This document shows, piece by piece, positions 18,011 through 27,284 of a DNA stretch of 64,000 nt. The notes beneath the pieces are model-generated. The model did not search any database and had not been told where the DNA came from. It saw nothing but the letters and a program-made list of their open reading frames with translations. Both the position numbers and the translations under genes were made by a program. The stretch's first letter is position 1; every line of letters begins with the position of its first letter. Source of the stretch: Calothrix sp. FI2-JRJ7 (GTDB taxonomy: Bacteria > Cyanobacteriota > Cyanobacteriia > Cyanobacteriales > Nostocaceae); contig JAHHGX010000072.1 in NCBI GenBank assembly GCA_019359675.1, positions 62,001-126,000 of the forward strand, in the 5' to 3' direction.

Positions 18011-18024
18011 CTTAGCATACGTAA
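18011..18024 (-). promoter_or_regulatory. Candidate MarR operator, site 1
   Basis: On this strand it reads TTACGTATGCTAAG, the same form as the two sites before hlyD. It sits immediately upstream of the marR start, where it would allow autorepression. Confidence 0.6.
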
Positions 18025-18154
18025 TATAATCATAGCATAGTCCTTGTTCTTGAAGCGAAAAATTATAAAGTATTCTCCGTCATGAATTTGGTACTATAAA
18101 ATACATTTACCTTGACAGGGAGTCATTTGAGAACGATACTTGAGATCAGGTAAA

Positions 18155-19351
18155 TTATCTTTGATCTCCTACTTTCCCTTTAAGGTTATACAAGGTGATT
18201 AATGCTATTACTGCTAAAACGAACATAAATCCTCCTGCAGATGCGTAGGTGTTAGCTAAACCAACTTTTGCACTCAGTGGTTGACTTAACAAAGGTGAAA
18301 TAAACTGCCCTAAAAATAGTGATGTTGTCACCCCACTAAGAATTTTTCCTCGCATCGTATCGGGTGTAACAGAGATGAGGCAAAAATTCATATTCGGCAT
18401 TAATAAGCCCAAACCGGAACCTGCAATCGCTAATCCCAATAAAATCATTGGATATGCTTTTCCTATACTAATAAAGTAATAACCTATACCTATATTTAGA
18501 AACGCGATGCCATAAATAGCAGTAAAACTAAATTTGGTTTTGATTTGTCTATATAACAGCGAAGCCATCGCCGAGAATAGAGTAGCTAATGCAATCGCAA
18601 TTCCACTTTGAGATGCACCTGCACCAAATAACTGTTTGAGATAAAAGGGTAATTGTACGGGAATTAAATAAAATACAATTTGGGTTAATATACCAATTCC
18701 ATAGGTGATAATTACTAAGTTAAACGGCAACTTCTGAGCCTGTGTAACTATTTCGTGATTTTGGTTTACGGGTTGGTTACGTTCTGGTTCCAGCAAAAAG
18801 GTCAAAGCGCATGGCACAAGTAGTAGAGAGAATAGGTAAATACCGAAAGGATAACGCCAATTTGCTTCTGCAATAAAACCACCTATTGAGAGAAAAAATA
18901 CACCTCCTAACCCCATAAATGCGGCTTGTAATCCTAAAAAATGCGCTCGTGCTACACCAATATAGTAATCAGCTATTAGGGTTGTGGCTGTCGTCATGAT
19001 TCCAGCAACACTAATACCTAATAATGCTCGTCCAACTAGAATTAAGGTCAAATCATTGAGAATTAAACCGGAACTTCCTGCAATTCCGTAGATAATTAAG
19101 GCAATAATTAATAACGGTTTACGCCCGACTCTATCAATAATAATACCAGCTAATGGCGCCCCCAATGCAATAAATAAAGCTGGTAAAGTTAGTGATAATT
19201 TAACTAAATAATCCGCATTTTGTACATTTGAAAAATATTCCCGCATCGCAGGTAAGGATGGGGAAATCGTTGCACCCGACATAACTGTAAGGGTGCTAAC
19301 TAATAAAAGAGTAGCTTTGGTAAAATTTGAGTTTGAATTCGTTTTGCTCAT
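18155..19351 (-). CDS. MFS transporter (DHA1, Bcr/CflA-like drug exporter)
   Basis: A 398-residue 12-helix transporter with the DHA1 pattern: ATISPSLPAMREYF in the first helix, GAPLAGIIIDRVGRKPLLII after helix 2 and the LLGISVAGIMTTATTLIADY antiporter motif region in helix 5. It lies 90 bases after the porin and 153 bases before marR on the same strand, so it could be part of the same efflux/redox block. Substrate is unknown. Confidence 0.87.
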   Translation of the reverse strand: MSKTNSNSNFTKATLLLVSTLTVMSGATISPSLPAMREYFSNVQNADYLVKLSLTLPALFIALGAPLAGIIIDRVGRKPLLIIALIIYGIAGSSGLILNDLTLILVGRALLGISVAGIMTTATTLIADYYIGVARAHFLGLQAAFMGLGGVFFLSIGGFIAEANWRYPFGIYLFSLLLVPCALTFLLEPERNQPVNQNHEIVTQAQKLPFNLVIITYGIGILTQIVFYLIPVQLPFYLKQLFGAGASQSGIAIALATLFSAMASLLYRQIKTKFSFTAIYGIAFLNIGIGYYFISIGKAYPMILLGLAIAGSGLGLLMPNMNFCLISVTPDTMRGKILSGVTTSLFLGQFISPLLSQPLSAKVGLANTYASAGGFMFVLAVIALITLYNLKGKVGDQR

Positions 19352-19441
19352 TGTGTTTTACGTAAAAATTTAATTTTTCGATAACTCAATATTCCAAATT
19401 TATGAAAAATTAGAGAATATAAAACATATCATAAATAAAAA

Positions 19442-21007
19442 TTAAAAGGAAAATACTGTTCGCAAGGTGCCACTAATAATTCTCCCATTATCATCTTGAT
19501 TGCTGGGATTTGTGACAACTTGCAGTAATGGTGTAACCCGAATATTCTTACTCACAGGTAAGTTATAAAAAATTTCGTAGTTTGTTTGCGTACTATTTCC
19601 TACAGCACTTTCAATAAAAGGTTGACCAACTGCAACTCCAAAAATACCCCCTTTGATAAACAAATCTTGTAAACTAAATCCTGCCATCCAATAATTAGGA
19701 TAAATATTACCTAAACTAGTGTTTGTATAACTTGCATAACCGTAGCGACCAAATATACCAATTTGTGAATTCAAAGAATAGTCAAAATTGACACCAACTC
19801 CTTGAAAACTGCTACCAAAAACTTTTCCACCACTGTATTGTAAACGGACATTAAAAGCTTTACTAGGGGAATATTCTAGTTCTGCAAAACCTTGATAGGG
19901 GTCTCCAAATAAACCTCCATCTGCACCACCTCCAGCGTTAGGGAACAAACGGATATCTTCTGAACCTCCTCCTCCAATTAAGCGCTGGTTATCTGGAAGT
20001 ATATTTGTTGAATCTCCAGCTATATATACTGCTCGTAGTTTTACTGAACTGCCTTTCAGATGCCAGTCGATTACAGCACCCGCACCACCTGCTCTAGGTA
20101 ATAAAATGAAATTGTTAGCGAAAGCTTGGGTAGAAAAGTCTTTAAAACTAACATTAGCGTAGCGGTTTTTATCAACAAAATCGGGTGCGACTAGTGCTGA
20201 TCCAATCGAAACTTTTAAATTCGGGCTAGGGGCAAAAGTGTAATATAAACGAGCTAGACTGATTTGATTATTTCGTCCTTGAATTGAGTAATCTAAAACA
20301 CTACCAAAATTCGGTTCGAGAAAACCTGTCGCGTTATCATTTGCACCATCACTTCCAGTAACTAAGCGAATCTTTAATAAATCTGTACCTTTAAAGCTGG
20401 TATTGAAATCCAAACTGCTGCGGTAAATAAAGGTTGGATTTGAGTCATTTTGACTAATTACGGCACCTCTAGGAGCAATAATTTTTTCTCCAGCAAATTC
20501 ACCAGCGTTAACTGCCATCACTACCTGTCCTGTTAATTTGGTAGTGGTAGAAAATTGGTTTGCTGACAATTCTGCATTACGAGTTTCTGATACATTAACC
20601 CTTGCGTTTAAAGTTACTAATTCTTCTGCAAACTCGCTTTGTAATCTTTGTAATATGATTAGATCTTCAGAGAAAACTAAATTTTCTTTGCCAGCACTGA
20701 TTAATTGATTGATTCCGTTCAAAGCAGCATTTAAACCAGCAGCAAATTCATAGCGAGTAATGGCATTTTTACCGCTAAAACTTGCGTCGGGGTATCCTGC
20801 GATTACACCATAACGTTCGACCAAAGATTGCAATGCTTGAAAAGCCCAATCGGTCGGTTCGACATCTTTTAATTGACTCGCGGAAGTAACAGGAATAACT
20901 TCGTTGGTTGTATCTGCAAATGAGGGAGTTGTGGCGCCCAATAAATTTATCCCTGTAGTTGTCAGAAAAAGTATTGCTGAAACAGATGAAAGTTTGACTT
21001 TTAGCAT
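19442..21007 (-). CDS. SLH-domain outer-membrane porin (iron-uptake porin/OprB-like)
   Basis: A 521-residue outer-membrane protein. A signal peptide (about 1-32) is followed by an S-layer homology domain (LKDVEPTDWAFQALQSLVER, IAGYPDASFSGKNAITRYEF) that binds cell-wall polymer, then a coiled coil and a beta-barrel rich in Gly and aromatic residues ending in phenylalanine (LRTVFSF). The family supplies passive uptake of ions including iron, and sugars. Its ATG at 21007 overlaps the azoreductase stop by one base (TAATG), indicating translational coupling. A nine-base upstream GTG is a weaker alternative. Confidence 0.88.
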   Translation of the reverse strand: MLKVKLSSVSAILFLTTTGINLLGATTPSFADTTNEVIPVTSASQLKDVEPTDWAFQALQSLVERYGVIAGYPDASFSGKNAITRYEFAAGLNAALNGINQLISAGKENLVFSEDLIILQRLQSEFAEELVTLNARVNVSETRNAELSANQFSTTTKLTGQVVMAVNAGEFAGEKIIAPRGAVISQNDSNPTFIYRSSLDFNTSFKGTDLLKIRLVTGSDGANDNATGFLEPNFGSVLDYSIQGRNNQISLARLYYTFAPSPNLKVSIGSALVAPDFVDKNRYANVSFKDFSTQAFANNFILLPRAGGAGAVIDWHLKGSSVKLRAVYIAGDSTNILPDNQRLIGGGGSEDIRLFPNAGGGADGGLFGDPYQGFAELEYSPSKAFNVRLQYSGGKVFGSSFQGVGVNFDYSLNSQIGIFGRYGYASYTNTSLGNIYPNYWMAGFSLQDLFIKGGIFGVAVGQPFIESAVGNSTQTNYEIFYNLPVSKNIRVTPLLQVVTNPSNQDDNGRIISGTLRTVFSF

Positions 21008-21633
21008 TAACTCCACTCTGTAATTAATGCTGCTAATTTAGTTTTTACTGACTGTAAAGATTGTTCCCGTGCATCACCTTTCATTGCCAAGTTTTCTGCA
21101 TGAACAAAGCTAATATCGGTAACACCCATTAAACCAAAAATAGTCCGAATATAAGGTTCTTGGAAATCAAAACTAGTAGCAGGAGTTCCCACAGGAAAAC
21201 TTCCACCCCTCGCAGTAATGACTAGCATTTTCTTCCCTGTTAATAATCCTTCATAACCACCTTGCAAATTAACGGCAAAAGTGCGTCCAACCCTACAAAC
21301 CTGGTCAATATATGCTTTAAAATTTGCGGGAATGCCAAAATTGTACATTGGTACGCTAAAAATATAGCGGTCACAATCAATCAGTTCATCAATTAATTGA
21401 TTTGAAAGTTGCAGTGCGGTATTTAACTCTGGTGTGTGGGTATCTGGAGGAGAAAATGCTGCTGCAATCCAAGTTTCGCTGACTGGGGGAACAATTTGAT
21501 GTCCGATATCTCGATAAATAATAGTGGAGTTAAGATAACTATTTTTCCAATTGGTTACAAAATTACTAGTTAAAGTCCGTGAGTGAGAACGTTGCCCTCT
21601 AGGACTAGTATCAACATGCAGAATCTTTGTCAT
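21007..21633 (-). CDS. azoR: FMN-dependent NADH-azoreductase
   Basis: A 208-residue flavodoxin-like enzyme of the AzoR/AcpD family. DTSPRGQRSHSRTLT near the N-terminus is the FMN phosphate-binding region, VPMYNFGIPANFKAYIDQVCR holds the flavin-contact motif PMYNF, and ITARGGSF is the second FMN loop. It reduces quinones and azo compounds with two electrons and protects against quinone stress. It is coupled to the downstream porin and heads the minus-strand redox/efflux block. A palindrome lies just upstream (21680-21698). Confidence 0.9.
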   Translation of the reverse strand: MTKILHVDTSPRGQRSHSRTLTSNFVTNWKNSYLNSTIIYRDIGHQIVPPVSETWIAAAFSPPDTHTPELNTALQLSNQLIDELIDCDRYIFSVPMYNFGIPANFKAYIDQVCRVGRTFAVNLQGGYEGLLTGKKMLVITARGGSFPVGTPATSFDFQEPYIRTIFGLMGVTDISFVHAENLAMKGDAREQSLQSVKTKLAALITEWS

Positions 21634-21679
21634 ATATAGTTTATCCGCTTTCTTAAAAAATGTATTGTCGCGTGTGTAC

Positions 21680-21698
21680 TAGTATTAAATTAATACTA
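21680..21698. promoter_or_regulatory. Palindrome upstream of azoR
   Basis: TAGTATTAA and TTAATACTA form a perfect nine-base inverted repeat around one A, about 47 bases upstream of the azoR start. A second short one, TTAGC-AA-GCTAA, lies at 21702-21713. Either could be an operator of the azoR unit. Confidence 0.5.
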
Positions 21699-21732
21699 TA
21701 ATTAGCAAGCTAAACAAAAATACTAGTAAATT

Positions 21733-21911
21733 AACTCATTGGTAACATTTGCGCTAAAGCTTTTTCAACTTCTTTGGGGTCACTCAACAACTGTGCAGCT
21801 AAATGCTTTGCCTGTTCACCAGGATAAACGTCCTCTACTCCGTTCACAACTGCTTGTAGTGCTTCCCTGACCACTTCTACGGGAGAAACTTTTGGTGGCC
21901 AATTAACGGTT
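21733..21911 (-). pseudogene. C-terminal fragment of a short-chain dehydrogenase-like protein
   Basis: An open frame without start codon encodes PPKVSPVEVVREALQAVV, then VYPGEQAKHLAAQLL and ends ALAQMLPMS. This resembles the C-terminal tail of short-chain dehydrogenases/reductases. An in-frame TGA blocks extension upstream, where the sequence changes to the opposite-strand LysR fragment. It is the stump of a gene that once lay upstream of azoR. Confidence 0.6.
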
Positions 21912-22505
21912 GGATTTCAAGGCTCCTCAGTGTATGATATTATACCTATTTCGATTAAACTATTTCGCGAATGCTTCCCTGAAGTGGAGATAATTATGCA
22001 GCATATGACCACCAGCGAACAAGTAATTGCGCTCTCAGAAAATAATCTGGATGTTGGTTTTGTGACACCACCCATCACTGATGCAAATTTAGAACTGGAA
22101 ATTTTGCTTCAAGAACCTTTAGTTTTGGCTTTACCAGAGAATCATCCTTTAGCTGCACACTCAGAAATTTCCATTACCGCACTTGCTAACGAACCGCTAA
22201 TTCTAGCTTCCCGTGACAGGGGTTGCGGATTACACGAACAGATTTTTGATATTTACCAAAAAGCAGGTTTACATCCAAATGTTGTTTGTGCAGCTAGAGA
22301 AATGCAAGTCATCTTGGGATTTGTTGCTGCAGGAATTGGTATTTCTTTATTACCATCCCATGTGAAAAACTTTCAGCGTACAGGTGTTGTTTACCGTGTT
22401 CTGAATCCTGAAGCACCGATTACAGCGTTAGGCATTGCTTGGAAACGGGAGAATATTATACCAGTAGTGTTAGCTTTTTTAGAAATTATTAGGAATCTTG
22501 CATAA
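21912..22505 (+). pseudogene. LysR-type regulator lacking its DNA-binding domain
   Basis: The frame encodes only the effector-binding part of a LysR regulator, from GFQGSSVYDIIPISIKLF through LDVGFVTPP, LALPENHPLA and the second subdomain (GFVAAGIGISLLPSHV) to a normal C-terminus. Roughly the first 90 residues, including the helix-turn-helix, are missing. The first usable start is the GTG at 21930, without ribosome binding site. Homology starts exactly where the opposite-strand reductase fragment ends, so a deletion or inversion joined two gene stumps. If expressed it could not bind DNA as a normal LysR. Confidence 0.75.
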
Positions 22506-22743
22506 TAATTTTTTATTTTTCCCGTTATTCCTGAACATCCTAAATCAGTATCAAATAACTGATTGCAATCATTATGTAATCATTAATACAGGATTTATAC
22601 ACATTTAAATTAACCAATATATTACTTAAGTCTGACTGCAAATACTCTTAAGAATGAAGGTTTCGTTTCTATAATCCTAGATAATAAAGTAGTGCGTATA
22701 CTTTTATTTAATAAAATCTTGATATTAAGTAAGTTGAGAAAAA

Positions 22744-23448
22744 ATGATAAGAGACAAGCAACAAGAAAATTATAGCTTTGCATATGAAGAAGCACGGTTG
22801 TCAGTACGACCCTCACAACCAAAAAACTTACCAGTATCGTATGGTTTACAACCTCTGGGACTGGATGCTGACCGCGACGCACTTCTTTACATACCTAAAA
22901 GCTATAAGCTTAACAAACCTGCACCTTTAGTACTGATGCTACATGGTGCAGGTGGTGATGCACATGGTGGTTTGGCGCCATTTCTACAATTTGCAGATGC
23001 TGCTGGGCTAATTTTACTGGCAACTTCTTCACGCCAAAAAACCTGGGATATGCTTTACAGTGAGTATGGCGCCGATATCGCATTTATCGATGAAGCACTA
23101 GCACAAACATTTAGCCGTGTAGCAATTGACCCCACACGCATTGCAGTTGAAGGTTTTTCTGATGGCGCCTCTTATGCACTTAGTATTGGTATCACTAACG
23201 GTGACTTGTTTAACCATATCATCGCATTCTCACCTGGATTTATGGCGCCAGCTTCACAACATGGGCAACCGCGCATTTTTATCTCACACGGCAAAATGGA
23301 TAGTATTCTGTCAATTGAACACTGTAGTCGGAAGATTGTGCCACAGTTAGAGCGCGCGGGCTATGATTTAGTTTATCAGGAATTTAATGGTTTTCACACC
23401 GTTCCTACAGATATTGCAAGTTCTGCACTTGAATGGTTTGGCGCCTAA
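22744..23448 (+). CDS. Alpha/beta hydrolase (phospholipase/carboxylesterase or LpqC-like esterase)
   Basis: A 234-residue soluble esterase. It has an oxyanion region in MLHGAGGDAHG, the nucleophile elbow GFSDGAS, an aspartate in SHGKMDSILSI and the histidine in NGFHTVP, so the triad appears complete. There is no signal peptide. Substrate is unknown; relatives hydrolyse small esters or polyhydroxybutyrate. It carries five GGCGCC sites in 700 bases and its end overlaps the convergent ATL gene by four bases. Confidence 0.82.
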   Translation: MIRDKQQENYSFAYEEARLSVRPSQPKNLPVSYGLQPLGLDADRDALLYIPKSYKLNKPAPLVLMLHGAGGDAHGGLAPFLQFADAAGLILLATSSRQKTWDMLYSEYGADIAFIDEALAQTFSRVAIDPTRIAVEGFSDGASYALSIGITNGDLFNHIIAFSPGFMAPASQHGQPRIFISHGKMDSILSIEHCSRKIVPQLERAGYDLVYQEFNGFHTVPTDIASSALEWFGA

Positions 23449-23765
23449 ATAACAAGTGTTGGTTGCCATAAGTGTTTACGTAGGTTGATTTTTCCTCTGG
23501 GGCTAAATTCTATTCCTTCTTGTTCTAAGAGGACTTTTTGCGTGTGGTCTCCACCTTGACGTAGTGGAGAGTAAGATATTTCACCTTTAGCGTTTACTAC
23601 TCGATGCCAGGGTATATCTGATGATATGTCTACACGGTAAAGCGCATATCCAACTAAACGAGGTTTACCACAAAGGTTGGCTAGTTCTGCGACTTGTCCG
23701 TATGTGGCTACTTTTCCTTGGGGTATTTGGCGTACTATTTTGTATATATTGTCGTAACTTGACAT
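23445..23765 (-). CDS. Alkyltransferase-like protein (ATL), MGMT fold without active cysteine
   Basis: A 106-residue protein with the DNA-binding domain of O6-alkylguanine-DNA alkyltransferase. The active-site motif PCHR of the enzymes is PWHR here (Trp53), the hallmark of ATL proteins. These bind O6-alkylguanine, flip the base and recruit nucleotide-excision repair rather than repairing directly. The N-terminal IPQGKVATYGQVAELA is conserved. The gene is convergent with the hydrolase, overlapping it by 4 bases. Confidence 0.88.
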   Translation of the reverse strand: MSSYDNIYKIVRQIPQGKVATYGQVAELANLCGKPRLVGYALYRVDISSDIPWHRVVNAKGEISYSPLRQGGDHTQKVLLEQEGIEFSPRGKINLRKHLWQPTLVI

Positions 23766-23811
23766 GCGTATATTGTTGTGAACATAAAAAATATAAACAA
23801 TAATATTTTAT

Positions 23812-23885
23812 GTTGGGTTACGCTGCCGCTACACCCAACCTACGATTAACTCATCCGTTACATCCGTTACATCCGTTGCAAACCA
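23812..23885. repeat. Dispersed GTTGGGTTACGC repeat and CATCCGTTA triplets
   Basis: GTTGGGTTACGC is followed by inverted ACCCAACCTACG, then three copies of a CATCCGTT unit. Related sequences lie at 56492, 59093 (first element) and 11625, 25185 (second). Confidence 0.55.
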
Positions 23886-25115
23886 TTATCTACTAGCTTT
23901 CCAACCGTTTAGTAAATGTGGGTATGTTGTTGGTGTGGGGAACATGCTTTGTAAACCAGCTTGACGTTGCTGCGTTGGTTCTTTACTCATGTTCCATAGG
24001 GTTTCGTAAAAGAAGAATGAAACTCCTGCAAATTTACGCGCACGCACGTTTTGGACTTGGGTTTGAATTTGTTTTATTGGTACATGTTTATTTTTTAAGC
24101 CGCTAATAATGCCGATGCTGACGGGGATATGACTTCTTGCTGCTTTGACTTCTGGACGGTCTAATTCGCTGTTAAATACTTTTAAGTCATTGCGATATAT
24201 CTGTATAATTAATTCTTCGATTAGTCCCATTCTTTCCCAGCGTTGCCAGTCTGCAAGGAAGAAGTCATAAGAAAAGCGCTGTGGATTCGGGGATACTGAA
24301 ACTAGGCAATTTTTGTTGGTTGCTTTAATTGCTGTAAATACCCGTTTCATGTAGTTTGTAATTTTATTGGCACGCCAACTTAACCATTGTGGGTCTTGGG
24401 GATTTTTTGGAGGTAGTTTTCCGCGATTTTCTTTTTTATACAACGCTACTGTGTAGGAATCATAGCCTAGTTCGGCAGGTAATCCAAAATGGTCGTCAAA
24501 TTGAATACCATCTATATCGTAGTTTTTAACTATTTCTACAATTAAATCCAACATAAATTGCTGGACATCGGGGCGAAATGGATTTAACCAGACTCTATCG
24601 TGTGTGCCTTCTTTGACAATTTTAGTACCGTCTCGGCGACTAGTTAGCCATTGTGGGCGCCGTTTTGCGAGTTCTGAGTCTGCTGGCGCCATAAAGCCAA
24701 ACTCAAACCAGGGTATCACCTTTAAACCCTTTGCATGTCCTAATTCTACGGCTTCAAAGAGCATATCGCGTCCTTGTAGTCCTGGTTCAGGGTCAAGGTT
24801 ACGTCCAATAACTCTTTGGGCAACTTTACTTGGATATAACGTCCACCCCCAGTTCCATACGGTCGGATATACTATATTAAAATTTAATTCTTTAAGACGG
24901 TTTAAAGCATTATCTAAACGCTGTTTATTGAACAGGACGTTACTATCTATATTAGTTAGCCAAACTCCCCGTAACTCACTGGCTGGTTGACGCGAAGGTA
25001 TTTGTGCGGTAGTTGGTAAAGAAAATAACATTGTCACCGCTAAACTTAAAGCCACCAGTGCAGCAAAGTAACGCTGTTTAATGGGGCGCCTCACACTCCA
25101 CTTCAAATTTCTCAT
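23886..25115 (-). CDS. Secreted glycoside hydrolase-like protein (GHL10/DUF187)
   Basis: A 409-residue exported protein. Residues about 18-38 are a signal peptide ending near TTAQIPS. The domain starts at ELRGVWLTNIDSNVLF and has TIM-barrel features of the GHL10 family: FNIVYPTVWNWGWTLYPS, WFEFGFM, IDGIQFDDHFGLP and a late SPNPQRFSYD. The family is related to glycoside hydrolases and probably acts on cell-wall or extracellular sugars, without a proven substrate. It is monocistronic. Confidence 0.83.
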   Translation of the reverse strand: MRNLKWSVRRPIKQRYFAALVALSLAVTMLFSLPTTAQIPSRQPASELRGVWLTNIDSNVLFNKQRLDNALNRLKELNFNIVYPTVWNWGWTLYPSKVAQRVIGRNLDPEPGLQGRDMLFEAVELGHAKGLKVIPWFEFGFMAPADSELAKRRPQWLTSRRDGTKIVKEGTHDRVWLNPFRPDVQQFMLDLIVEIVKNYDIDGIQFDDHFGLPAELGYDSYTVALYKKENRGKLPPKNPQDPQWLSWRANKITNYMKRVFTAIKATNKNCLVSVSPNPQRFSYDFFLADWQRWERMGLIEELIIQIYRNDLKVFNSELDRPEVKAARSHIPVSIGIISGLKNKHVPIKQIQTQVQNVRARKFAGVSFFFYETLWNMSKEPTQQRQAGLQSMFPTPTTYPHLLNGWKASR

Positions 25116-25337
25116 TGTGTATTCGTGTTAATTGTTTGAAAGCATGATACACGTATGACCCTATATTTTACTCATAAGTTGCTTGCAACGGATAAAACAG
25201 ATGTAGCGGATAGTTATGTACAAAATAGTATATTTTTATTAAAAAATAATTTAGTCTTCTCTAAAACTCGATTTTTGACCTTCCTTGGTGGATTATTAAG
25301 AATGATTAAGAAAAAAAAGAGATATCAGTAGCACGAT

Positions 25338-26570
25338 ATGGAGATTTTAACTCGTTTGGACGTAATAGAAGCAATTCAGGTAAACTGGGCTGTTATAGTA
25401 GTCACTTGCATTCAATTTACAATTTGGGCTTTGCTATCGCTGTTGCTTGCTGAGGTGTTGAGAGACAGCTATCACGCTTTGTGCCACCAAGTTAGTTGGT
25501 TAGCGAAATGGCACAACAAGCACCATATGGCGTATAAACGAGATTTTTCGGTGGTTTCGCTCAAAGCTTATCAAGATTCGCAGTTATATCATGATATTTT
25601 AGAGTCGGGTTTACTTGTGGCAGTTGTTACACCGCTTGCTTTTGTTATCCATCAAGCAGGGTTTTGGTTGGGAGTAGTTTATGCTTGGGGTTTTCTGTAT
25701 GGTGCGAGTCTAAGGTATTTTCAGGGAAGTATTGAGACAGACTATACACATTTACCTGGACCTTTGGAAGAAGTTCCTTCTGTATGGCTGGTAAATAGAA
25801 CCTATCACTGGCGCCATCATTTTGATAATGTGAATGCATACTATAGTGGTGTTTTTCCTCTGGTGGATAAAGTGCTTGGAACAGGATTATCGCTTCAAGG
25901 CAAAACAGTAGCTATAACTGGAGCATCTGGTGCTTTAGGACAAGCGTTAATAGCAGAGCTTGTGCTGCACAGAGCTAAGGTTGTCGCTCTCACAACTCGT
26001 CCAGACCAAATTTCAACAGAAGGAATAAAAGTGCTTTCGTGGCAGATGGGTGACGAAGCTGCGCTTAAAGACAGCTTACAGAAAGTCGATATTTTGATTA
26101 TCAACCACGGAATTAACGTATATGGCGCCCGCACCTCAGAAGCAATAAATTCTTCTTATCAAGTAAATACTTTTAGTGCGTTGCGGTTGATGGATATATT
26201 TATGACCACTATAACCGGGGTTTCGGCCAAAGCTACAAAGGAAATTTGGGTTAATACCTCCGAAGCAGAAATATCTCCAGCACTTAGTCCGCTTTACGAA
26301 CTTAGCAAACGCGCTCTTGGAGAAATTATCACCCTCAAACGGTTAGATAAGGTTTGCACCATACGCAAATTAATCCTTGGCCCGTTTAAAAGCCAGCTTA
26401 ATCCTTATGGTGTTATGTCGGCGCCAATTGTAGCTAAAGGAATATTATTTTTAGCAAAGCGAGATTTTCGTAATATCATCGTCACCGTCAACCCTTTGAC
26501 ATATATATTCTTCCCCATCAAGGAACTTAGCATACACTTGTATTACCGCATCTTCAGTAAAAAGTGCTGA
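25338..26570 (+). CDS. Bifunctional membrane desaturase-like/short-chain dehydrogenase protein
   Basis: A 410-residue fusion. The N-terminal half (about 1-180) is a sterol-desaturase/fatty-acid-hydroxylase-type membrane domain with histidine clusters HALCH, WHNKHH and HWRHH that would bind a di-iron centre. The C-terminal half (about 185-400) is a short-chain dehydrogenase with GASGALGQ for nucleotide binding, NHGIN in the fourth strand and YELSKRALGE in place of the usual YxxxK region. The fusion is known in cyanobacteria, but its lipid or pigment substrate is not. It stands alone. Confidence 0.83.
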   Translation: MEILTRLDVIEAIQVNWAVIVVTCIQFTIWALLSLLLAEVLRDSYHALCHQVSWLAKWHNKHHMAYKRDFSVVSLKAYQDSQLYHDILESGLLVAVVTPLAFVIHQAGFWLGVVYAWGFLYGASLRYFQGSIETDYTHLPGPLEEVPSVWLVNRTYHWRHHFDNVNAYYSGVFPLVDKVLGTGLSLQGKTVAITGASGALGQALIAELVLHRAKVVALTTRPDQISTEGIKVLSWQMGDEAALKDSLQKVDILIINHGINVYGARTSEAINSSYQVNTFSALRLMDIFMTTITGVSAKATKEIWVNTSEAEISPALSPLYELSKRALGEIITLKRLDKVCTIRKLILGPFKSQLNPYGVMSAPIVAKGILFLAKRDFRNIIVTVNPLTYIFFPIKELSIHLYYRIFSKKC

Positions 26571-26780
26571 GTGCGCTTGTAAGTAAGGCATAGCCGCACC
26601 TACTAAAATGTGGGGTCAACCACCCCACCCTGAATTTGAAAACCGTGAATAAAATCGATTCAAGGTTATCCCAATAGATGTCAACAAAATTACTCAATAA
26701 CCTGCTTTTAGGAAGATTTTTCTGAGTAATTTTGCTGATATTTTCTTTTTAGTGCATCAAATTATAGTCAGGGGCGTGAA
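26571..26780. other. Intergenic region with small hairpin
   Basis: TGGGGT-caacc-ACCCCA (about 26613-26629) may end transcription of the desaturase fusion gene. Nothing else was recognised. Confidence 0.4.
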
Positions 26781-27284
26781 ATGGTAGGTCTACTTAAAAC
26801 ACAACGAGAACCAAAACGAGATACAGCTAGCTCAACTGCTGCCATAAAAACACTAGTAAGGTCAATAATGGTAGCAAGCGGTGATTTTTCCTTACTTTTA
26901 GCTTGCTGTAATTCTCCACAGCGACAACAGGATATAGTTAGTTTGCTGCATGAGTTCTCATCTGTGGATATTAAAGAGATACTTTTAACTCCAACATCTG
27001 ATACACTATATACGACTATTGCTACTACATTGGGTTCTACTCAACCTGAAGCTTTAATGGTTAGGGGTTTGGAATCGGTCATTTCTATTAATCAGTTAAT
27101 TGTTTCTACGAACCTCATGCGCGATGAGTTACGTAAACAGTTCCATTTCCCTTTAGTACTTTGGGTTAATGATGATATTGTACGCCGTTTGGTATGGCTG
27201 GCGCCTGATTTGAAAGACTGGGCTGCGTGTACAATTCGTTTTGATGCTACAGCGTCGTTTAATCAACAGTCTTTGTCAGCGTAG
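26781..27284 (+). CDS. Orphan signalling domain resembling the N-terminus of cyanobacterial TPR/STAND proteins
   Basis: A 167-residue soluble protein. The core (LLLACCNSPQRQQDIV, then FPLVLWVNDDIVRRLVWLAPDLKDWA) resembles the N-terminal effector-like region that in many cyanobacterial proteins precedes an ATPase or tetratricopeptide repeats, where LPLVLWV...APDFWSW is typical. Here it stands alone. The stop codon TAG (27282-27284) lies inside the first arm of an inverted-repeat element (27281-27447), so the gene may have been cut by that insertion. Its own function is unknown. Confidence 0.65.
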   Translation: MVGLLKTQREPKRDTASSTAAIKTLVRSIMVASGDFSLLLACCNSPQRQQDIVSLLHEFSSVDIKEILLTPTSDTLYTTIATTLGSTQPEALMVRGLESVISINQLIVSTNLMRDELRKQFHFPLVLWVNDDIVRRLVWLAPDLKDWAACTIRFDATASFNQQSLSA

